Assembly: GCA_003254925.1 (NCBI GenBank)
Contig: QANZ01037833.1
Location: 61,163 to 125,162 of the forward strand
Source: Chamaecrista fasciculata
Taxonomy: Eukaryota; Streptophyta; Magnoliopsida; Fabales; Fabaceae
Direction: 5' to 3'
Length of the DNA: 64,000 nt
Shown here: piece by piece, positions 48,668 through 60,110 of the stretch
Position numbering within the stretch: the stretch's first letter is position 1
How the letters are laid out: the number at the start of each line of letters is the position of its first letter
Translations under genes and position numbers: made by a program
Notes under the pieces: generated by a model
Seen by the model: the letters and a program-made list of their open reading frames with translations, nothing else
Told to the model about the DNA's origin: nothing
Databases searched by the model: none

Positions 48668-49252
48668 ATTCTGGAATGATTTCATTTTCTTGATGGCCGC
48701 ATATATATCCCTCTAGAGTACTTTCTTCTTGCTGACTGTAATAGATTTATATATATTCTTTGAAATACCAGCCCCTGGCGTTAAAAGGATAAATCAGTTT
48801 GGTATGTAACTAATTTATCAGTTGAAAGAGTAGGTATATATATATATTGAAGTCCAGTGGCAGTCATTGTTATATTTGATGTTACACTTGTTTATTTTAA
48901 TTTCTTCATATATAAATTGAATCTCATTATATTTGCTTGGATTATTTAGCATAGTACAGTTATGATAGTCCCTATTCATTTTTTTCCCTCATTCCTCACT
49001 CACTTTGTTCTGGCCTTTCTAGGATCTCTTTTTAACTTGAGCCTTAAGATGAAGATAAGAAGATTACAATTGTCCTTTTCATGATCCTTTTTGTAGGATT
49101 TCCAATTTCCTTATGCGATTTTAGTTTTTTTCTCTACCAAAGTTAGATCTCTATTTACTTTCGATAGTTCTATCTGCAAAACTGAGATAATAGAATATTA
49201 TGCCTATAAAATAGATATATAATTCAAGAGACTGAGAAAGCATTTAACTAAA
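48668..49252. other. CGR3 downstream region
   Basis: Probable 3' untranslated region and terminator, then AT-rich DNA. No second gene is visible. Confidence 0.5.
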
Positions 49253-49530
49253 TTTATACTAGGGTGAGTCTATAATGCAAAGATACAATCTTGACATGGG
49301 ATGCAAAGGCTGATTTGGTCTAATTTTAACCGTTAGATCTCATCTAACGGTTCTAAATATTCAATTGGAAACCTGTTAAACAGGTAAAATTTATATTTTT
49401 TAAAAATTAACATTTACCCCCAATGTGAAATCTGAAATTGTAATTTAATCCTGGTTAAAAGAAGCACAAAGGAGAGGAGAGGAAGACGAGTCAGTAGCCA
49501 AACCCCAAACCCTAAAACCCCAAACCCCAA

Positions 49531-49644
49531 ACATTCCAGTTTAGTCCCAAATCCTCAAAATAAAATTGTAAAATGTCCCAAAACTCTTCCAAACATTCCA
49601 GTTTAGTCCCAAATCCTCAAAATAAAATTGTAAAATGTCCCAAA
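49531..49644 (+). repeat. 62-bp tandem repeat at the gap edge
   Basis: The unit starting 'acattccagtttagtcccaa' begins at 49531 and again at 49593 and is cut off by the N gap. Reversed, it matches the internal repeats of the element at 18773-20415. Confidence 0.7.
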
Positions 49645-50111
49645 NNNNNNNNNNNNNNNNNNNNNNNNNNNNNNNNNNNNNNNNNNNNNNNNNNNNNNNN
49701 NNNNNNNNNNNNNNNNNNNNNNNNNNNNNNNNNNNNNNNNNNNNNNNNNNNNNNNNNNNNNNNNNNNNNNNNNNNNNNNNNNNNNNNNNNNNNNNNNNNN
49801 NNNNNNNNNNNNNNNNNNNNNNNNNNNNNNNNNNNNNNNNNNNNNNNNNNNNNNNNNNNNNNNNNNNNNNNNNNNNNNNNNNNNNNNNNNNNNNNNNNNN
49901 NNNNNNNNNNNNNNNNNNNNNNNNNNNNNNNNNNNNNNNNNNNNNNNNNNNNNNNNNNNNNNNNNNNNNNNNNNNNNNNNNNNNNNNNNNNNNNNNNNNN
50001 NNNNNNNNNNNNNNNNNNNNNNNNNNNNNNNNNNNNNNNNNNNNNNNNNNNNNNNNNNNNNNNNNNNNNNNNNNNNNNNNNNNNNNNNNNNNNNNNNNNN
50101 NNNNNNNNNNN
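49645..50111. other. Assembly gap (467 Ns)
   Basis: The gap follows two tandem 62-bp units, so it most likely hides more of them. Apparent frames across it are artefacts. Confidence 0.98.
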
Positions 50112-50451
50112 CACGTCAGCAGTTAACGGCTTCAGGGACCAATTTGACTAACGTTAGGAAAATTCGAGGACCTATTTGTCAATTTCCATAAATAAGGGAC
50201 CAATTTGTCAGTGACCCAATAATTCGGGGACCAGTTTGAGAGTTTACTCGCCTTTAATTCTTTCAAGTCTAAAAGTTTAAATATTATAAAATTTAGGATA
50301 TAAGATGTAAATATATATAATATTTTGATTACCTGTTGGTTACCTATTCTCCAGGTTATTAATTCCAAATGTTAAAATTTGATTGGTTTAAAATTCTTTG
50401 CATCCCATGTCAAGATTTCAACTTTGCATCATAGACTCACCCTTTATACTA

Positions 50452-52714
50452 ATTCTTCTAGTTCGTTTTAGTGGATGACGACATTATTAATGTGATCCAT
50501 ATAACCAACCATATTGCTATTACCTCAATATATCGGTTGTCAATTGTTTTCCATATCCGCTCTATAAATAAGTACGAGCCTCACCAATAAAAGTTGAAAT
50601 AAAAATACTTTTACACTATTGTTTTACTTTTACTCAATATAGAGTAAAGAAATGTTTCTTTCTCGTCGTGAATTAGGTTCCAGCAAATCTCTATGCGTAA
50701 GACATAAGTTGATAAGGCGAACATATGAATATTATATATTTTTATTTTTTATTTCATATGCATCTTCACTTATATATCATTGATTGAAAATATATAAAAA
50801 AAATAAATATGTATCTCAGCAATTATCGATATCGTCTACCATTAATGCATAGATATTTCAAACAAAGTACGGACCAAAAGTACAAGAATTTGTTATGTGT
50901 TGGCGTAAGCATTCTCTGAAGTCTGTCATGTTACATGTTAGCAGTTCTCAGTTCTCTTGCAGTTAGCATTTTTCCTTTTTGGCCAAAAGCGTTTTAAGCA
51001 TTTAAAATAAATCACAATAATGAATAATCTAACAAAAAAACTCAATAAATATGCATCTTTTAAATATTTTCTTTGTAAATTAGTAATTTAATCTCTAAGT
51101 ATAATACATTTTAATTTAGTTTTTTAAAGTAAAGTATAAAATTTAGTACAAGAAAAATATAAATATAATCAATTTAATCTGTTCTGTTAAAACATTAATT
51201 CAAAGTTAAAGACATATATAGTTTTTTAACATGAATATATAAATGCAATACTAAATGTAGAAATTTTATTTTGAATTTTAGTACCGTGTAAAAAATAACA
51301 TGCTAATTACACATTTTCTTATAATTGATTCTAGTATGAATGTTGCACGGGTCCCACACTAGTAAGATAGATTATAGAATTTGAAAGATGATATTCAAAA
51401 CTAATTTATAAATTAAGGATAAGTAAGTATAACGATAGTGAATGAAGAAAAATGAAAATGCCAGTAATAGCTCTTTTTTCTTTTTCCAACTAAACCAACT
51501 TCTTCATTCCACCAAAAGAAACCAGGAAAACAAATATCAATCCAGCAACAACAAAACAACAAGAAACAAAAGGCAAATATACAGCCAAACAGAATACACC
51601 AAAAAAAAAAAAAAAAANACATATAATCTTGTAATTTTTTAAAAATTTATAACAATATTGTAAAAAAAAAGTGTCCACATTTTATTTGTGGCAAGTTGTG
51701 AGGAAGCACCATTGATGGGAAATTGGTGTGGGTACGTGAAGTGGGGTGTAAGTGTAAGCTGCATAGCATAAGTACTTCCGTCTTATCAATTATGAGCTTG
51801 GTCATTTCTCTAATCACTACAACTCTGAACTCTTCTATTTCACATCTTCACCCCCAACATTCTTTTTTTAAAAAAAATCAATAAATTACTGATTTAATTC
51901 TTTAAAATATCATGTTTTATATTTAATTATTTAAAAAATTTAATTGTAAGTTTTAGTCTATAGAGTAGATCAGTAGAATTAAATGAAATCATAATATCTT
52001 CTAGTTAAGGATATTTGTATTTAAAAAAAAAAGTTAAGGAAATTAACTAAAATTTAATAATGAAATTGATGTGATTTTAAATTGAATTGATATTACTCTT
52101 AATTAATGATTTTAAACAAATTGTATTTTCTATTATATTTAAATTGATATTTTAATAAAATAATCAAATCCATCCACCATCTTCTTCCTCCGGTGCTTCA
52201 ACTTTCTTCACCAAAGTTTAATACCCACCATTTTTTCCCTCAATCCATGTTGTGGTGCAAAATAGAAAAATGGTGCGTATTGATTATTGAAGACAGAATG
52301 GGCAACATTGTTTCACTTTTTGGTCCCTAAAAAATAATTTTGAAAATGGTGGGTATTTTCAATATTTTGGCTTTTGGGCGTGTTAGAGGAAGAAAGAAAC
52401 ATGTGGGTGACGTGTCCTTATAATAGGCGTCCAGATTAAATCAATGGTCAGAATTATCTACTTCAGGGAACTATAGGGGATCCATTCTCGAAAAGTCTTA
52501 CGTACTTGGCACTTCGGTGCTTTGGTGGTGTGGCCGGCCTCACGTGTCAAAATGTTGTAAGCATAATAGAAGCATAAAATAGTTCCTCCTAGAATGGGAA
52601 GTGGTTTTTTTCTTTTGGTAATATGAAAAGTTTAGGTGAGTTGGATCCCGTGTTCACCATCCGTTGTAATATTTTTAATATCAACTAATTAAAATATTTA
52701 ATTTTACTAGAGAT
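50452..52714. other. AT-rich intergenic DNA
   Basis: No gene. There is a single N inside a poly-A run at 51618. A possible worn Helitron 3' end ('tgcacgggtcccacactag' then T) lies at 51344-51362. Poly-A/T tracts are frequent. Confidence 0.5.
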
Positions 52715-52722
52715 GTTCATGT

Positions 52723-53324
52723 CAAGGTTATTAAGATCTAGATCTTAATAAAGATCGGAGTTGAAAAAAAAATAGATCGAATCGTAAAATTGAATCGAGG
52801 ATCGTAAGATCCTAACTTTTTTTTTGCACAAAAAAATTAGGATCGTAAGATCTTAATAATTAGGATCGTAAGATCTTAACAATTTATATTTATTCTAAAT
52901 ATGTCTAAAAATTTATATTTTTATGGTATATTTACATCTTTCTTGTGTCAAACATCTTACAAATAAAGATAAAAACCAATATAATTTTTATTCTATAGAT
53001 AAATGTGAAAGGGAACGACAGAGAATATGAGAGACTGTGAAAAGTGAAAAGATAAATGTGATTTGTGAAAGGGAAACTCTAAATTTGCCTCACTTATGCG
53101 TTTTGGGCCAGAAAATTAAAAACAAAAACAAAAATGTATAAAACACTATGTTTTGGGCCAAAATTTTTTTTTTGTCAGTACGATCCATACGATTTTAAGA
53201 AAATCGCGATCTTAGTCCAATCCTAACTAAATACGATCTTCTATATGATCCAGCAAGGTTGGCCTTATTAAGATCTCGATCTTATACGATCTTACTATCT
53301 AAGATCTCGATCTTAATAACCTTG
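52723..53324. mobile_element. hAT-like MITE with 8-bp duplication
   Basis: The 602-bp element starts caaggttattaagatc; reversed, its right end reads caaggttattaagatc exactly. The 8-bp target duplication gttcatgt lies at 52715-52722 and 53325-53332. The interior repeats 'aagatctagatctta' and 'aggatcgtaagatc' words. An 8-bp duplication points to hAT; no transposase remains. Confidence 0.8.
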
Positions 53325-53446
53325 GTTCATGTTATTGTGCATCTTGTTAAATCTACAAGGAGGTTATTTGCTAATTTAAATAGAACTTATTTATCTTGAT
53401 TTCTAGTTTTATATACTTAATTAACACCTTAAGATCACTTATGATT

Positions 53447-53761
53447 TTTTTTTTAGTCTGAAACATAATTCATTCAAAAGTAAGGTAAAGTCAAGCACAG
53501 TATAAACGAAAACAAAACAAAATAATCAGCATCACTAGACAAGATATCAACTAACGAAGGTGAGGGGTTTGCAACCCATCCAAAAGGACTCATCTTTGTG
53601 TAAAGAGAGAGAGGAATCCTTACGGGAGAGAAATTTTTAACTCTAAATAAACAAAGGAGGGCTACTGCCGCTAAAACAGCGGCGACCCAAAAAAGCTTTG
53701 CACAGAAGAAAGAGAGCAAAAAGAAAGAGGCAGCTAGGCCTAAAACCTTATTGTGGATTGA
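53447..53761 (-). mobile_element. Short LINE 3' fragment
   Basis: The 315-bp insert has its poly-A, seen as a T-run, at the left (53445-53454), so it lies on the minus strand. An 18-bp duplication with one mismatch, ttaagat[c/t]acttatgatt, flanks it (53429-53446 and 53762-53779). The sequence next to the tail matches that of the fragment at 40950-41568. Heavily 5'-truncated, no protein domain. Confidence 0.75.
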
Positions 53762-53779
53762 TTAAGATTACTTATGATT

Positions 53780-55544
53780 AAATAAAGAGAAACATATAGA
53801 CACGATTAAAAAAGCTTAACTAAATGTTTAAAAAGTTGGGGTTTTGTTTCTTATGACACAAAATTAAAAAAAAGGATCTATTAATTTAAAATGATGAATT
53901 TGGACTTGGATGGACCAAACCCAAGCTATCAATTATTAGACTTCATATCATTTTCATGCATACTCAGGCGTGTGAGATCCAACATTGTTACTTCATATCA
54001 TTTTCATATTATTCAATTTTTAAATATCACAAATTGTCAACAATTTGATCATTGAATAAAATTTAAAGGCAAAAAATGATAAATTCATTATAATTTTATA
54101 ATTGAAAAAATATAAATTTAATCTAAATTTAAGGATTAAAAATTTAAAAAATAATTAAATATAGATAAAACATATGATTAGTATGCTATATATATATATA
54201 TATATATATAGTATATACTATCGTACTAATTGATTAGTCTGCTATATATATATAAAAGAAATATTTGTGGTAATATAATAGTGCCTTGTATTGTATATAT
54301 GAATGAAATGATAGTCACCTTAGCTTGGTGAGGTGGGAGAGATGGAATTGTGGGTAAGAATAATGGAATATATATATATAGAGAGAGATCTTACATCTAT
54401 ATATATACACAACTAATTTAAAATCTCTCTATATCAACTTTTTTTTTTATTTTTTTTTAAATTGCTTTCCTTATTTCTATAAATTTAACAAATTGTATGT
54501 ACAAACAACAAAAAATAAACTTGAGTTTGGATAATAAATCCGTAAATGTGATGGTGATGGAGGGATAATGCGGCGTGATCAATAATGGCCTATTAGCTAG
54601 GCTGTGGTCTCGCACCACATTTTTTTACAATCTTTTATCACCTCTTGTTTATAAAAATATATTAATAATATTAAAAGATTGTTAAGTTGATAAATTAATC
54701 TAGGTCAAAGAATCATTTTGGTCCTAAATATATGTCTTTATGTTCATTTCGATCCTTTATGTTTTAAAATATTCATATTGATCTTAAATATTGTCAAAAT
54801 ATTTCATTTAAGTCCCAAACTATTAACTATGACCATATTCTATATGGATTTATCTAACATGTGCCCTTAGGGCACATTTTAAGGTTTCTTCTGATTGGTT
54901 AGTAGAGCATCTCATATTTTGAAATCTACCAAAATTTATTTAAAAGATAATTTTTAATGTTCGAAAATTCACTTGACCAATCAAAAGAAACCTTAACATG
55001 TGCCCTAAAGGCATATGTTAGAAGGACCCATTTTATATTGATCTCATAGTCGTGTCTTCATCGTAGTTGTCGTGATTATTATTTTTTTGGATATTTGCAA
55101 CTTATACTTAGAGTTGAAAGAGGAAGAGGACGAAAAAGATAAATTATAGGCGCTCCAATATAATGTGGATATTAATTGACGACTTCCTTAATTAATTAGC
55201 CTTAGTCGTGCTTCCAAATGAGTGGATGTGAAATAAAATTAGTTGTGTTACTCAAATTATTATTAAACATTAATGGATGATACATTAATTAGGCAAACTA
55301 GCTACATGTATATCCATTTAACTTCTAGATCACTAGATCAATATGAATATCTCTATGGACTACTTAATTGACGTTCATCATTACTTAAAAATCAAATAAT
55401 GTATTTTCATTATTTAAGAATTAATTCATAAAAAAGAAGTACAAATTTAACGATGTAAAAATAAGTTATGTCAATATTATGCTAAGGATTTGGGAGTTGG
55501 AATCCAGGTGGCATGAGAGAGTTGTATAAGAGAGGGCCAGATGG
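53780..55544. other. AT-rich intergenic DNA
   Basis: No gene. A TA microsatellite lies at about 54190-54210, with further TA runs near 54245 and 54370. It holds the small MITE at 54854-55021. Confidence 0.55.
54854..55021. mobile_element. Small MITE, 'ctaacatgtgccc' ends
   Basis: The 168-bp element has inverted ends of about 45 bp: 'ctaacatgtgcccttagggc' on the left and, reversed on the right, 'ctaacatatgcctttagggc', followed in both by 'aaggtttctt.tgattggt'. Target duplication unclear; superfamily unassigned. Confidence 0.65.
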
Positions 55545-55553
55545 AAAAAGAAT

Positions 55554-55832
55554 GAGTAAACTAATCAAATTGGTCCCCGAATTATTGGCTCGCTGACAGA
55601 TTGGTCCCTGAATTTAGGAAATTAACAAATAGGTCCCCGAATTTTTCTAACGTTAGTCAAATAGGTCCCCGAATAACATGCACAGAAGGACCTATTTGAC
55701 AAATGTTAGAAAAATTCGGGGACCTATTTGACTCGTTAGAAAAATTTAGGGTCCTATTTGTCAGTTTCCTAAATTCGGGGATCAATCTGGCAGCGAATCA
55801 ATAATCCAGGGACTAATTTAGTAGTTTACTCG
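55554..55832. mobile_element. Mutator-like foldback MITE, 'gagtaaact' family
   Basis: The 279-bp hairpin starts gagtaaactaatcaaattgg and ends 'aatttagtagtttactcg'. Internal words 'aggtccccgaatttttctaa' occur in both directions. The exact 9-bp duplication aaaaagaat lies at 55545-55553 and 55833-55841. The same end occurs at 50239-50251 inside the 49262 element. Confidence 0.75.
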
Positions 55833-56195
55833 AAAAAGAATTGAAATATCGGAATCAAGGTGTATGTATATATAGGCATAAGGCATATATATCGTTAATG
55901 ATTACAAAGCTTTTTCACAGAAAGAATGAATGAAAAGGTGTTGTCACTGTTGCCTACAACACCACACACATTTTCCACAGTTTGCCATAATTTACGGATT
56001 CAACTGAAAAGAGGAGCAACTTTAATTTCAAAATATCCATCCATGCATATGCCTTTCTTATCTATATATCCATGTCGGGAATCTTCCCTTTCCTCCTTTT
56101 CATTTTCATCACTCTTCTCCTACCATACCCTAACCCTAACCATTCATATAAAAACTACTAACACTATTTTACGCCCATCACGTTTATATATATAA

Positions 56196-56871
56196 GGTTT
56201 AAGTGCACTTTTGGTCCCATAACTATGACAAAGGTTTCATTTTGGTCCCATAACTATGACAAAGGTTTCATTTTGGTCCCATAACTTTTTTTGTTGCAAT
56301 TTTGGTCCCATAACTTCTCAAAAGATTCCACAGTTAGTCCCTTGGTGAATTCCATCCATATTTAGCTGTTAAGTATGACGTGGCATAGTGACTAGGATCA
56401 TAATGTGGCAAAATAAGATGAAGTGGACTGAAATAGGATCTATATGCAACATATTAAAACTTATCTATACCCAACCACCATATATACAAAGAGTGGTTGG
56501 GTATAGATAAGTCCCGTTGGGCTGACGAGGAAGAGGAAGTACCACTCTTTGTATATATTGTGGTTGGGTATAGATAAGTTTTAATATGTTGTATATAGAT
56601 CCTATTTCAGTCCATTTCATCTTATTTTGCCACATCATGATCCTAGCCACTATGCCACGTCATACTTAATAGCTAAATATGGATGGAATTCACCAAGGGA
56701 CTAACGGTGGAACCTTTTGAGAAGTTATGGGACCAAAATTGCAACAAAAAAAGTTATGGGACCAAAATGAAACCTTTGTCATAGTTATGGGACCAAAATT
56801 GCAACAAAAAAAGTTATGGGACCAAAATGAAACCTTTGTCATAGTTATGGGACCAAAAGTATACTTAAGCC
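56196..56871. mobile_element. Mutator-like foldback element, second copy of the SF1-bearing family
   Basis: The 676-bp element starts ggtttaagtgcacttttggt; reversed, its right end reads ggcttaagtatacttttggt. The exact 9-bp duplication tatatataa lies at 56187-56195 and 56872-56880. The arms carry the same 'ttttggtcccataac' units as 11098-12105, with fewer repeats. Most of the captured centre is missing here; only its last codons remain. Confidence 0.8.
56509..56541 (+). pseudogene. Remnant of the captured SF1 fragment
   Basis: The 33 bases encode KSRWADEEEEV, as at 11686-11718, with third-position differences only in the SF1-like part (tcc/tct, gac/gat). The join on the left to 'gggtatagataag' suggests an internal deletion of the cargo. 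It shows that the SF1 capture preceded the split of the two copies. Confidence 0.65.
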
Positions 56872-57142
56872 TATATATAAAATACACATGCACATGTATA
56901 TATGAAATATATGCAATATGGCACACAGTAGTTTCTTTCAACTTTCTATACTTCACCTCATGTTTCTTCTCAAATTTGGACAGACATCATCCATGCATAT
57001 TGAATCTTTGGATTGGTTATATTCTTAAAAACGGCACCTTTAATTTGAAAAGTTTGGCCATCAATATTTGCAGTACCCATATATAATGTATAAGAGAGGA
57101 CATGATAAGAATATTCAACTTGTTTTTGGTGAGTAATATAAT

Positions 57143-60110
57143 CTTTTTTTTTTAATAATAAACGAAATTCATTAAAAGAACAAGGAAAGCAGTAACAAAG
57201 GTTGTATAACAGTTTAGAGGTTATACTACTCGATTACAACTAGGGGGACTAAAAACTGGAAAAGATAAATTACAAACCAAACTACTAGGCATATTACTAG
57301 AAGAATTACAAACTGAAATACTGGAAATAGTACTAGTCCTAGGATAGGAGTGATGCATATAATCATAAAAGCAAGATAGAGAGATAAAGCTTGGCATAGA
57401 AGTAAAGATAGTCTTTGGAGACAGATTTGATCGTCCCCAGTTTGCTAAGAGATCTGCTGGTTGGTTTGCTTCTCTGGAGATGTGTTGAATTTGAGCTTCT
57501 TCAAAGAGAGTCAGGTAGCATCTGCAATTGTGAATAAGAGAGAAGAGATGGTGGTGAGATGAAATGTTTGGATCAGTAATAAGATGAACTGCGAGAGAAG
57601 AGTCTGTTTCAACAATAATATGAGTGATATTTAGTTCTTTAGCAAGCTGAAGGCCATGAAGGATACTCCATAGCTCTGCCTTTAAAATGTTTCCTGCACC
57701 ACGAAAGATGGAAAAACCAGACAGCCAATTTCCAGTATAATCTCTAATAATTCCTCCGGCACCAATTAAGTTATCCTTTGCTGATCCATCACAGTTTAAT
57801 TTAAAAAAGGGCATAGAGGGTTTAGTCCAAGAAATGTAAGAAGTAGTAGAAGACGAAGAAGACACATGAGAAACAATTTCATTTGAGAAGAGGTAGTAAA
57901 ATTCAATAGCTTCAGCTATACTGTTTTTGGTAATAAGAGAAGGATTGAAAGAAATCATATTAAATAAAAGATTATTTCTAGCAATCCAAATGTTTTTGAT
58001 CACGATGATGAAGAGGATATGCCAAGGAATGAGGAGATTGAATTTTTTTTTTGTGATTACTATGAAATTTTAACCAAACAGGGAAGGTGGTGTTATTAAT
58101 AGAAGCAGGAGGGTCAAGGGAATTCCATATGGTAGAGACTTTTGAGCAATTTCTAAGAAGGTGATCCAAACTTTCAATGGTATCCTGACATAAAACACAC
58201 AAAGGGAGGGAGTACACTTTTTATTGAAGAGAATACTGTTTGTAGGAATAGCGTTGTTAAGGGATTTCCAAAGAAAGAGAGAATATCGAGGAGGGAGATT
58301 TATTTTCCAGATCTAAGAATGTTCAAAAGGTTGGATGTCTTTGAAAAGAGAAAGGTAAGCAGTGGAAGAGCAAAAAATGCCATTTGAAGCAGGGGACCAA
58401 GTAATGAAATCAGGGATGGTATTAGTGGTGTCAATGTGTGTAACTATGATCATATTGAGAATATTTGTAGGTAAAACATAGGGAATAAGAGAGAAATCAA
58501 AGTTGTTATGATTGTCAAGGTAGGAAGAGACAGGGAAGAGATTATGATTAAGAGGGAGAGGGCCAGAGAGGATATTAATTAAAGGCCCACAAGGTAGCCA
58601 ATTATCAGACCAGAATTTTACTTTTTGGCCATTTCCAAGAATCCAGATGGAATTATCATTGATAATGTTGTTGTCTTTATCAATACTTCTTCTAATAAAA
58701 GATTTATTGTAGGTATTTCTATCTAAGTTATTGCCATATTTAATTCTGAGAACAGTAGAATAGAGATTGGTTTTGTTTGAGAGAATATTCCATTTAATTT
58801 TAGCCATAAAGGATGCATTAATGTAGTTTGTTTTCCTAATACCTAAGTCGCCATAAATTTTTGGTGTGGTTATAGTATCCCAATTTATATGATGAATTCT
58901 TTTAGTATTTTCATCACGGCCCCAGAGAAAATTTCTATTGATAGACTCAACTTTATTTTGAATAGTGATAGGAAGGGAAAGGGATTGCATAGTATGTGCA
59001 GCCATAGAGGAAAGAGTGGAATTTATAAGCTGGATCCTACCAGCCATAGAGAGAGAGTTACGTTTTCAGCCTTGAAGTTTGTTATGAAGGTTAGAAATGA
59101 TGAAGTTGAAATCTGATTTATTGTAGGAAGGTTTAAGAGGTAAGCTAAGGTAGTTTCCTAAGGAGCTAGAGATGGGGATGTTTAAAGTGGAGGAAATAGA
59201 GTTTTTGAAGGACTGAGGAACAGTTTTAGAAAGCCAAATTTTTGACTTGTTTAGGTTGAAATTAAGATGAGACGCATCAGAAAAATTATTTAGGCAAGCT
59301 TGAATAGTAGAAATGTTTTTAGTGGTAGCTTTAGCAAAAAGTAAGATGTCATCTGCAAATAGAAGATGAGAGAAAGTTATATTGTTGTTATTGCTCTTAT
59401 TGGTGAAAGAAAAAGGGGTCCAATTTTTAGAGTTAACCTCATGAGATATAGAATGATTCAGGTATTCCATTGCTAAAATAAAAGATAAGGTGAAATAGGG
59501 TCACCTTGTCTAATGCCTCTATAAGGTTTAAAGCTAGGCAGTCTTTTTCCATTAATAATAGGTGTATAGTGAAAAGAATGGAAAATAGAATTGATGATTG
59601 AAATCCAGATATCAGGAAAGTTAAAAGCTTTTAGCATATTTAGAATGAAATCCCAAGAAATAGAGTCAAAAGCCTTAGTGATGTCTAGTTTAATCACCAT
59701 CCAACCAAACTTTGATTTAGAGAGGTTCATGGAATGGATAATTTCATGTGCAGTTATAAAAAGATCATTAACTTTCTTACCTTTTTGAAAAGCGCCTTGG
59801 AAGGGGGAAATTAAGCTTGAAAGGATCGGTTTGAGGCGGTTTGTAAGGAGTTTACTAAAAATCTTATAGTGAGTCAAGCAAAGGCCAATAGGGCGCAAGT
59901 GAGAGGGTTTGGAGGCATTTTTTATTTTAGGAATGAGGCAAAGTAAGGTTTTACCCCACGAGCTAGGGACAAGGCCAGTTATGAAAATATTATTTATAAG
60001 AGAAATGATTTGATCCTTAATGGTAAACCAGATTTTTTTTATAAAAGATGGCATGGAGTCCATCTTCCCCAGGGGTTTTGAGAGGATGGAGATCAAAGCA
60101 AGCAGATTTA
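57143..60110 (-). mobile_element. Degenerate LINE with RNase H domain
   Basis: On the minus strand, from 60110 downward: HPLKTPGEDG, reverse transcriptase with LRPIGLCLTHYKIFSKLL, VIKLDITKAFDSISWDF and RGIRQGDPISPYLLF; catalytic LLFADDILLF (FADD near 59345-59359); the connection region (to 58313); a zf-RVT zinc-binding block (LCVLCQDTIESLDHLLRNCS, near 58170); and an RNase H domain (FKLNCDGSAKDN, GAGGIIRDYTGNW, ILKAELWSILHGL, VETDSSLAVHL), ending near 57221. A T-run at 57143-57154 is the poly-A tail. Coding is spread over at least five frame segments, so it is dead. The endonuclease is absent: the element is cut at 60110 by the MITE that begins at 60111. Confidence 0.88.

Larger units (their letters stand above)
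49262..50442. mobile_element. Mutator-like element with a nested element and gap
   Basis: Inverted ends: the left is gggtgagtctataatgcaaa, and the right, reversed, is gggtgagtctatgatgcaaa. Both are followed by 'atcttgacatgggatgcaaa' after a short variable piece. The exact 9-bp duplication tttatacta lies at 49253-49261 and 50443-50451. Inside is part of a second foldback whose right end ('gagagtttactcg', 50239-50251) resembles that at 55554-55832. The N gap lies within it. Length as assembled is 1181 bp; the true length is unknown. Confidence 0.75.

Noticed and set aside
49573-50151. Open frames across the N gap
   Set aside because: Artefact of unknown bases.
51344-51362. Possible Helitron 3' end (tgcacgggtcccacactag then T)
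   Set aside because: Only one stem half is visible and no 5' end can be found; too weak to call.
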